Shown here one piece after another: positions 57,478-64,000 of a stretch of DNA of 64,000 nt. The notes under the pieces were generated by a model that saw nothing but the letters and a program-made list of their open reading frames with translations, did not search any database and was not told the origin of the DNA. The DNA is from Liquorilactobacillus sucicola DSM 21376 = JCM 15457 (GTDB lineage: Bacteria; Bacillota; Bacilli; Lactobacillales; Lactobacillaceae). How positions within the stretch are numbered: the first letter of the stretch is position 1; each line of letters begins with the position of its first letter. The stretch spans positions 102,224 through 166,223 of the forward strand of contig NZ_BALC01000005.1 in the NCBI RefSeq assembly GCF_000612445.1, read 5' to 3'. The translations under genes and the position numbers were made by a program.

Positions 57478-59438
57478 GTGGATATTCGTGATTTGTTATT
57501 AAAAGATGTTATGATCATGGATCTTAAGGCTTCAACTAAAAAAGAAGCTATTGATGAAATGGTTCATAAGTATTATGTTAATGGCGTTATCAACGATGAA
57601 GACTTTTATAAGAAAGCAATTATCGCGCGTGAGGAACAATCAACAACCGGTATTGGTGATGGAATTGCCATGCCGCATGCTAAGAACAAGGCTGTACAAC
57701 GAGCAACTGTTTTGTTCGCTAAGAGTAACGCTGGGGTGGACTATGATGCATTGGATGGCAACCCCGTACATCTCTTCTTCATGATAGCTGCTCCAGAAGG
57801 CGCTAATGATACGCATTTACAAGCATTAGCAGCGCTATCAGGTTTGCTGATCAATCCGGATTTGGTTGCTAAGTTGAAAAAAGCTCAGACACCGGATGAA
57901 GTGCAGCAATTATTTGCAGATGCGGAAGCTGCAAAGGAAGCAAAAGAAGCGGAAAAAGCAAAAGCTGAGGCTGAAAAGGCAAAGGCTCCTGCATCTGAGA
58001 AGAGTGACCGTCCTTATGTTGTAGCTGTCACAGCCTGCCCGACTGGGATTGCCCACACTTACATGGCTGAAGAGGCTTTGATCAAGCAAGCTGAAGCAAT
58101 GGGTGTGGATATCAAAGTTGAAACAAACGGTTCAGAAGGTGTTAAGCATCTTTTAACAGCTGACGATATCAAACGTGCGGCAGGTGTTATCGTTGCCGCT
58201 GATAAGAAAGTTGCTATGGCTCGTTTTGATGGCAAGCCATTGGTAAACCGTCCTGTAGTTGATGGTATTAAGAAGTCCGAAGAGCTTATTACTGAAGCCG
58301 TACATGGCGATGCTCCAGTTTATCACGCTTCACAAAGTGATTCTTCAAGTGAAGAGGAATCAGCAAGCGGTTCAGTTGGAAGCCGTATTTACAAAGACTT
58401 AATGAACGGTATCTCACATATGTTGCCATTCGTCGTTGGTGGCGGTATTTTAATGGCTTTGTCATTCGTCATTGAGCAATACTTTGGTGGACCTAAGTCA
58501 ATTGAATTTATCTTCTTAAACAATGCTGGCAACATGGCCTTCGCGTTTATGATTCCTGTTTTGGCTGGTTTTATTGCTGAATCGATTGGTGATCGCCCTG
58601 CGTTGATGCCTGGTTTCGTTGGTGGTTTCATGGCAACGGTCTATAGTGGGTCATTTGGCGGTGCATATACTGCTAATGTCATGACACATGCTCAAAGCTC
58701 AGCTGGTTTCTTGGGTGGTATTGCTGCCGGCTTCCTAGCTGGGTACCTTACGATTCTTTTGCGGAAACTGTTCTCCCATCTTCCAAAATCACTTGAAGGT
58801 ATGAAACCAATGTTGTTGTACCCAATCTTTGGTTTATTGATTATGGCGCTTTTGATGTTCTTCATTGTTAACCCAGTCTTCTCTGTCATCAATGAAGTTG
58901 TTACAACTTTCTTGAAACACATGGGAACTGGTAACGCGGTTGTCTTGGGAATTATCTTAGGTGGTATGATGTCAATTGATATGGGTGGTCCCTTCAACAA
59001 AGCTGCTTATGTCTTCGCGGTTGGTGCATTTACTTCAACTAACAACGGCGATTTGATGGCTGCTGTTATGGCAGGTGGTATGGTTCCTCCATTCGCAATT
59101 GCACTTGCAACAGCTATTTGGCCTAAGAAATTTACAGATGATGAACGTAAAGCTGGTATTACGAACTGGGTTTTAGGCTTCTCATTCATTACAGAAGGAG
59201 CTATTCCATTCGCAACGGCTGACCACTCCGTGTGATCACTTCGGGTGTAATTGGTGCTGCGATTGCTGGTGGATTGACACAGTTCTTGCACGTGTCAGTA
59301 CCTGCACCTCATGGTGGCTTCTGGGTAACACCATTAGCAACTAATCCGTTTGGTTACATCATTGCAGTTGTAATAGGAACAGTTATTGCAGGTGTCATCT
59401 TAGGATTATGGAAAAAAGAAAAAGAAGCTAGCAAGTAA
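57478..59438 (+). pseudogene. fruA: PTS fructose transporter EIIABC, one frameshift
   Basis: Imports fructose and phosphorylates it to fructose 1-phosphate. Start GTG at 57478, 8 bp after AAGGAAG. Domain order: EIIA (1-145, phospho-His67 in AMPHAKN), an Ala/Glu/Lys-rich linker (about 150-175), EIIB (from 180, phospho-Cys187 in TACPTGIAH), a Ser-rich linker, then EIIC with about nine membrane segments. One C is missing near 59223: GACCCACTCC is read as GACCACTCC, turning the ADPLRVITSG junction into a stop. Repair gives about 654 residues, the family norm. A sequence error is likelier than loss, since the remainder is perfectly conserved. Confidence 0.94.
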
Positions 59439-59462
59439 ATAAAAAATAATTAAAAAAACAAC

Positions 59463-59627
59463 GAGGCTGTGCCAAAAGTGAAATTTTGGCACAGCCTCTC
59501 TTTTATTCCGTATAAACGTGTTCCATAAGTCAAAATTCTCCGTCTAACTTCGAATTACTCATAGCAAAGTACTCGCTATGTTTGTAAGTTCGAGTTATTA
59601 CTCAAATTTTCCCGACTTATGGCACAC
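59463..59627. repeat. Dispersed palindromic intergenic repeat, copy 3 (reverse), with terminator hairpin
   Basis: Hairpin GAGGCTGTGCCAAAA / TTTTGGCACAGCCTC (59463-59498) followed by CTCTTTTATTCCG and a 110-bp palindromic unit at 59518-59627 (ends GTGTTCCATAAGTC and GACTTATGGCACAC). It is a near-exact reverse complement of copy 1. The hairpin should terminate fruA transcripts; the Lrp gene converges from the other side. Confidence 0.87.
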
Positions 59628-59719
59628 TTTCGCTGTTTTTCGTTGAGTTTAGAGAAAAAGCAGTTATTTGTAATGCTGCTTATAACTGATTTCAGATACG
59701 CGTAAAAGCTATAACTAAA

Positions 59720-60172
59720 CTAGAAGTAGTTCTTTCCTGGGTTCAATTCTAAGGGTCGTTGATCAACACTGGTTGAAAAAACGATTTGAGTTTTTGTTTC
59801 CCCAAAACGCTGGATGTCATTGATGAAGTTATCAAGGGATTTAGTACTTTTAAAGTAACAGACAATGATTTGTGAGTAACTGCCAGTAACACAATCACAG
59901 GAAACAACGTTCCCAACTGATTTTATATAAGGATAGAAAGCGTCCTTATCTTTGGGGGACAAACGCAAACTAACATAAGCTTTTATTGGGAAGCCGAGAA
60001 TTTTGTAGTTAATAGCGGTATGATAACCGATTATTATGCCACGTTCCCGCAAGTGAGCTAAGCGGGTTGAAACAGCCGGTGCAGAAATAAAACAGATATC
60101 TGCAAGTTTTTTGAGTGAAATGCGTGCGTCTTTTTGTAAAGTCGAGACAATTTTTAAATCAATTTCATCCAT
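59720..60172 (-). CDS. Lrp/AsnC family transcriptional regulator
   Basis: A 150-residue regulator. N-terminal HTH: ISLKKLADICFISAPAVSTRLAHLRERGII, then the RAM ligand-binding domain (GFPIKAYVSLRL, VVSCDCVTGSYSQIIVCYF). GGAGG precedes the ATG. Such proteins respond to amino acids. No target is obvious beside it; the ilvE operon and gltBD in this window are conceivable but unsupported targets. Confidence 0.92.
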   Translation of the reverse strand: MDEIDLKIVSTLQKDARISLKKLADICFISAPAVSTRLAHLRERGIIIGYHTAINYKILGFPIKAYVSLRLSPKDKDAFYPYIKSVGNVVSCDCVTGSYSQIIVCYFKSTKSLDNFINDIQRFGETKTQIVFSTSVDQRPLELNPGKNYF

Positions 60173-60267
60173 TCTAATTCCTCCAAGCTTATCTATATGT
60201 AATATAATATAACATAGATGGTTAGCTAGGTAAAATCAAGAATGGACGCAAGCAGTTTTAACAGTAA

Positions 60268-60298
60268 TAAAAAAGTAGATATCCTTAGGAGTATCTAC
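60268..60298 (-). terminator. Terminator after the minus-strand glycosyltransferase
   Basis: On the minus strand, GTAGATAC-TCC and GGA-TATCTAC arms with a one-base bulge and a TAA loop, then six T. It separates the glycosyltransferase from the Lrp gene's promoter. Confidence 0.75.
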
Positions 60299-60312
60299 TG
60301 CAGTTATGTGAG

Positions 60313-61362
60313 TTAACGATGAGCTTTGTTTCTGAGCGTTACCAGAACTTTTAGTATGAAAAACATTCGGTGTTTCAGACAAAAAACAAAAATTTTTTCT
60401 TGGTTAGTTAATATATCATAGTTTATCTTGTTTAGGGCCGTCTGATACCTTTTTTGAGATAAAAGGGAGATAAGCTCTCTTCTCTTTGTTTGATAACTTG
60501 CGGTATTAGAGGGGTGGAAATAAAGATTGCCAAGGAAGGAGTTAAAACTGGTTAATTCTTTCATTGAAAGGGCATCATACATGATTTTTTCTTTATGACA
60601 ACTGTCTAAGAACTTTCGGGTTTCATCGAAATACTTTTCAAAATTTGTTACAATTCCTGTCGAATACTTAAGCGAAGCTGAATTTTCTTCCTTTCTATAG
60701 TAATAGATTTTTTCGGGAAGATAGTGAATCTTGTCAGCATACTCTATTGCATATAGGCAAAAAATATTATCCTGCATTCTCTTCATGCCAGGAATAAATG
60801 CTAGGCCATTAGTATCGATAAAACTTTTTTTGAACATTTTTGCCCAAGGAACGCCAGCTGCGATTTCGGGGGGGTAGTAAGGACAAAGTTTTTTGCTGAT
60901 TAGTTGATATAAGAGCAAATTTTTATTTTCCCCAGTTAAAACGCCTTCATCCATGTTGAGAAAACGATTGTCTTTAGCGTGGTCATCGTAGCATACAAAA
61001 CAGTCAGAGATAACAAAATCCGACTTTGATGTTTTTATTGCCTGCAACAATTTGAAAACATAATCTTCCGCTACCCAGTCATCTGGGTCAATAAAACAAA
61101 TGTAAGATCCTTTTGAAATTTTAAGACCAGTGTTTCGCGCCACAGAAACACCGGCATTTTCTTGCTGAATTGTTTTTATCCGTTTATCTTTTTTAGCATA
61201 GTCTTGACATAGTGCGTATATATTGTTTGTTGAGCCATCATCTACTAGGATGATTTCAATGTTTTTGTAAGTTTGATCAGTGAGAGAAGCAACACATTTT
61301 TCCAGAAACTCTTTTTTTATATTGAAGATAGGAAGAATCAAACTAACTAGTTCGTTTTTCAT
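60313..61362 (-). CDS. Glycosyltransferase family 2
   Basis: A 349-residue GT-A transferase. SLILPIFNIKKEFLEKCVASL and ILVDDGSTNN open the nucleotide-sugar fold; GVSVARNTGLKISKG and YICFIDPDDWVAEDYV (DxD-like PDDW) complete it. No membrane segments are visible, so it is cytoplasmic or peripheral. TAGGAG precedes the ATG. It is divergent from the UDP-sugar dehydrogenase and probably acts on a cell-surface polysaccharide. The sugar and acceptor are unknown. Confidence 0.9.
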   Translation of the reverse strand: MKNELVSLILPIFNIKKEFLEKCVASLTDQTYKNIEIILVDDGSTNNIYALCQDYAKKDKRIKTIQQENAGVSVARNTGLKISKGSYICFIDPDDWVAEDYVFKLLQAIKTSKSDFVISDCFVCYDDHAKDNRFLNMDEGVLTGENKNLLLYQLISKKLCPYYPPEIAAGVPWAKMFKKSFIDTNGLAFIPGMKRMQDNIFCLYAIEYADKIHYLPEKIYYYRKEENSASLKYSTGIVTNFEKYFDETRKFLDSCHKEKIMYDALSMKELTSFNSFLGNLYFHPSNTASYQTKRRELISLLSQKRYQTALNKINYDILTNQEKIFVFCLKHRMFFILKVLVTLRNKAHR

Positions 61363-61579
61363 TTAGTTTACTCCTAGCATTTAATATTCTATATTTTCAT
61401 TCAGCGTATAATAAATATAGGAGCTGGTCAAGTTGCAACTTTTTTTCAGGCTATTATGCTATAATTGTACGTGTGTTTAGCGTTAATTAACAAAAAAACT
61501 AGGTAATTATACGAATTCTCATAAAGAGTGAAAAATATTTTTAGAGCACTACGGTGTATAGAAAAAGAGGTATTTATTG

Positions 61580-62824
61580 ATGAGTAAACGATATCGAATT
61601 GCAGTAGCCGGAACCGGTTACGTAGGTTTATCACTCGCAACATTGCTGTCGCAGCAAAATATTGTTACGGCTGTTGATATTGTCAAAGATAAGGTTGAAC
61701 TTATCAACAATAGAAAGTCGCCTATTCAGGATGACTATATTGAGAAGTATTTAGCTGAAAAAGATCTGAACTTAACAGCTACGCTTGACGCAGAAGCAGC
61801 CTATAGCAATGCTGATTTTGTCATTATAGCCGCACCGACAAATTATGATAGTAAAACACAGCATTTTGATACTTCGGCTGTTGAAGCCGTTGTAAAATTA
61901 GTTATTAAGTGCAATCCGAACGCTATCATGGTTATTAAATCGACAGTTCCAGTTGGATATACTAAAAATATTCGTAAGAAGACTGGCAGTGAGAATATAA
62001 TTTTTAGTCCTGAATTTTTGCGTGAATCGAAAGCACTTTACGATAATCTTTATCCCAGTCGAATTATTGTGGGTACAGATAAAAAAAATAAAAGACTGAT
62101 CAAAGCAGCGAATACGTTCGCGTCCTTATTGCGAGAGAGTGCAATAAAAGAGAATATCGACACATTGATTATGGGATATACAGAAGCAGAAGCTGTTAAG
62201 TTGTTTGCCAATACTTATTTGGCATTGCGTGTTTCTTATTTTAATGAATTGGACACTTATGCCGAGGTCAAGGGCTTAGATACTCAACAGATTATTGAGG
62301 GTGTGGGGCTGGATCCGAGAATAGGATCACATTATAATAATCCCTCATTTGGGTACGGTGGATATTGTTTGCCTAAGGATACAAAACAGTTGCTTGCTAA
62401 TTATCAAGATATTCCAGAAAACTTAATTGAAGCTATTGTTGAGTCTAATAGTACACGTAAAGACTTCATCGCAAACCAAGTGCTTCATATGGCGGGGTAT
62501 TATAACGACTCTGATATCAAGAGCAAGAGCGGAAACAAACAGATAACTATTGGAATATATAGGTTAACTATGAAAAGTCACTCGGATAATTTTCGACAAA
62601 GTTCAATTCAAGGAGTAATAAAACGGATTAAGGCTAAGGGTGTTAATGTTATCATTTATGAACCTAGTCTAAGCGATGAAAAAACTTTTTCAGGCAGTGA
62701 AGTCATTAATGATTTGGATAAGTTTAAGCAACTTTCCGATGCAATTCTAGCGAATCGGTATAATGAATGTTTGGATGATGTAAACGATAAGGTATATACG
62801 CGGGATATTTTTGAAAGAGATTGA
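61580..62824 (+). CDS. ugd: UDP-glucose 6-dehydrogenase-type nucleotide sugar dehydrogenase
   Basis: Oxidises UDP-glucose (or UDP-ManNAc-like sugars) to the uronic acid. Start ATG at 61580; the TTG one codon earlier is less likely, given AGAGG at 61566-61570. The 414 residues show the NAD fold [45 protein letters not shown], and [14 protein letters not shown] with the catalytic Cys263. It resembles the shorter, Streptococcus-type enzymes. The product would supply glucuronic acid for a capsule or other surface polymer. It lies between two glycosyltransferases on opposite strands. Confidence 0.92.
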   Translation: MSKRYRIAVAGTGYVGLSLATLLSQQNIVTAVDIVKDKVELINNRKSPIQDDYIEKYLAEKDLNLTATLDAEAAYSNADFVIIAAPTNYDSKTQHFDTSAVEAVVKLVIKCNPNAIMVIKSTVPVGYTKNIRKKTGSENIIFSPEFLRESKALYDNLYPSRIIVGTDKKNKRLIKAANTFASLLRESAIKENIDTLIMGYTEAEAVKLFANTYLALRVSYFNELDTYAEVKGLDTQQIIEGVGLDPRIGSHYNNPSFGYGGYCLPKDTKQLLANYQDIPENLIEAIVESNSTRKDFIANQVLHMAGYYNDSDIKSKSGNKQITIGIYRLTMKSHSDNFRQSSIQGVIKRIKAKGVNVIIYEPSLSDEKTFSGSEVINDLDKFKQLSDAILANRYNECLDDVNDKVYTRDIFERD

Positions 62825-62935
62825 TCTAATCAAGGCAACTTTACACGTTAAATCTTAATTTGGAGCAACTATTGAAGTTTAGCGGGGCTTTAGTGTTTTT
62901 AAGTTTGATACTTCTAATATAAAGGGTGAATAGTA

Positions 62936-63811
62936 GTGCAGGCTGTATTGGTGTTGGCGCATAAAAATGTTGACCAAGTTATTGCGCTGTCAAATTTACT
63001 AAAAAAGAGATTTATCGTATTTGTTCATTTTGACGCAAGATTGTCTCTAACTAGTAAGGACAAGGAAAAATTGCAAAAGAATGAAGTGAATTATATTTCT
63101 GAAGTTGAGGTGCATTGGGGAAGTTGGAGCATAGCCCATGCAGCAATTTGCTTAATGAAAGAAGCGTTGAAGAATCCAGAGATAAGTTATTTCCATGTAA
63201 TTTCTGGACAAGACTGGCCTGTAGAAAATTTAGACAAAATATATAACTTCTATGAAAATGATGATCATATATACATGGAGTATCAAAGTTCAAAGGATGT
63301 GAAAAAGTCTGGGGAACCTGTTATTTTATGGCAGAAGTATTATTTCAATTATGATCGTGTAAATAGGCGGAGTAATTTTGGAAAAATCTATCATAGGTTT
63401 TTGCTATTGGGGCAATCATTACTTAGGGTTAACAAATTTAAAAAGTATGATATCAATCTAGAGATATATAATGGGCCTAATTGGGTCGATATGCCAAGGG
63501 ATGCGGTTGAATATTGCCTAGAGTATTTGCGGGTACATCCTAAACTATTAAAAGTATTTCAAACAGGATGTTTTTCGGACGAATTTTGGATGCAAACCAT
63601 ACTAATAAATTCCCCAGAATTCAAGAAGAGAGTAATAGCAAATTGTCATCGTTATATAAAGTGGCAAAAGCAGAATGGAAGTTATCCTGCAGTGTTGGAT
63701 GAGCGCGACTTTGAAGATATTGTGAATAGTGAGTGCCACTTCGCAAGAAAATTTGATGCTAAGTATTCAAAAAAACTAATTGATTTCTTGAACAATGAAT
63801 ATACTAGCTAA
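62936..63811 (+). CDS. Core-2/I-branching-type glycosyltransferase (GT14-like)
   Basis: A 291-residue protein starting at the GTG at 62936, with AAGGGTG ahead. AVLVLAHKNVDQVIALSNLL, FVHFDARLS, VHWGSWSIAHAAICLMKEAL and YFHVISGQDWPV are typical of the beta-1,6-N-acetylglucosaminyltransferase-like family found in some lactobacilli; SDEFWMQTIL is the distal block. No signal or anchor is seen. It likely decorates an extracellular polysaccharide. Its GC content and codon use look lower than those of the core genes, hinting at acquired DNA, though not measured. Confidence 0.82.
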   Translation: MQAVLVLAHKNVDQVIALSNLLKKRFIVFVHFDARLSLTSKDKEKLQKNEVNYISEVEVHWGSWSIAHAAICLMKEALKNPEISYFHVISGQDWPVENLDKIYNFYENDDHIYMEYQSSKDVKKSGEPVILWQKYYFNYDRVNRRSNFGKIYHRFLLLGQSLLRVNKFKKYDINLEIYNGPNWVDMPRDAVEYCLEYLRVHPKLLKVFQTGCFSDEFWMQTILINSPEFKKRVIANCHRYIKWQKQNGSYPAVLDERDFEDIVNSECHFARKFDAKYSKKLIDFLNNEYTS

Positions 63812-63865
63812 GATGTGCTATGTTTTTTTGTTATCGAATTTAGGATGAAAGTGTAGCAATAGTTT

Positions 63866-64000
63866 GTTTTTGACTATGAGTAACTTCAGGGTAAAATAAA
63901 AAAATGACTATTTAAAAGATATTAATACGTATATTTTAATTTAAAACAAATAGAGCTAGGTCAATTAAATTTGAACTTAGCTCTACTTCTTATTCCGTAT
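63866..64000. repeat. Dispersed palindromic intergenic repeat, copy 7 (degenerate, cut by window end)
   Basis: CTATGAGTAACTTC resembles the core of the forward unit. A hairpin AGAGCTAGGTCAA / TTGAACTTAGCTCT follows at 63952-63984, and then CTTCTTATTCCGTAT, the start of the reverse unit as in copy 3, runs off the window. It would terminate the GT14-like gene. Confidence 0.6.

Noticed and set aside
57900..58010. Ala/Glu/Lys repeat in fruA as a tandem repeat element
   Set aside because: It is a flexible linker between EIIA and EIIB, in frame, as in other fructose EII proteins.

Overview
The window is about 64 kb of low-GC Firmicutes DNA. Its gene content points to a member of the Lactobacillaceae: fructose PTS operon, L-2-hydroxyisocaproate-type dehydrogenase, lipoate ligases, a BmpA/Nup nucleoside transporter, and strong AGGAGG ribosome sites. 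A clustered aconitase, citrate synthase and isocitrate dehydrogenase set, a full glutamate synthase and a PDH complex are unusual for lactobacilli and fit a plant- or wine-associated group such as Liquorilactobacillus. That genus call is inference.

Layout. 1-3.7 kb: end of aconitase, then citZ and icd. 3.9-8.2 kb: CPBP protease, TetR regulator, hotdog thioesterase divergent from menB-menE. 8.5-14.9 kb: SmtB-like ArsR regulator, a broken nucleoside hydrolase, and the divergent bmpA-nupABC nucleoside ABC transporter. 15-19 kb: eRF1-like protein, ogt, S66 peptidase, PepSY lipoprotein. 19.4-25.3 kb: gltB-gltD. 25.7-29.2 kb, minus strand: a branched-chain amino-acid operon (ilvE, EIIC-like membrane protein, hydroxyacid dehydrogenase) behind a leader-peptide attenuator. 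29.7-33.1 kb: mnmE-mnmG. 33.6-37.3 kb: yfhO-csbB surface-glycosylation pair. 37.7-45.9 kb: pdhABCD, then two lipoate ligase paralogues around an SGNH hydrolase. 46-51.7 kb: queH, metI, a Cys/Met-rich leader ORF with terminator, then proC-like, VOC, a UroD fragment and an M20 amidohydrolase. 52-55.4 kb: MFS exporter, ACT protein and PFL-family protein. 55.8-59.4 kb: fruRKA. 59.7-64 kb: Lrp regulator, glycosyltransferases and a UDP-sugar dehydrogenase.

Together, PDH (acetyl-CoA), citZ, acn, icd and gltBD make a carbon path from pyruvate and oxaloacetate to glutamate. The ilvE operon would turn branched-chain amino acids into 2-hydroxyacids under branched-chain amino-acid control. The 46.9-51.7 kb block looks devoted to sulfur amino acids.

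Two features are most worth attention. The first is a pair of translational attenuators: a Val/Leu/Ile-rich leader before ilvE and a Cys/Met-rich leader before the proC-like operon, each with a competing antiterminator pairing. The second is a family of at least seven imperfect palindromic intergenic repeats, each next to a hairpin.

Caution: at least seven housekeeping or metabolic genes carry single-base frameshifts, three of them in mnmG, mostly in short homopolymers. This pattern looks more like residual sequencing error than true gene loss, so these genes are listed as broken but are probably intact in the organism.
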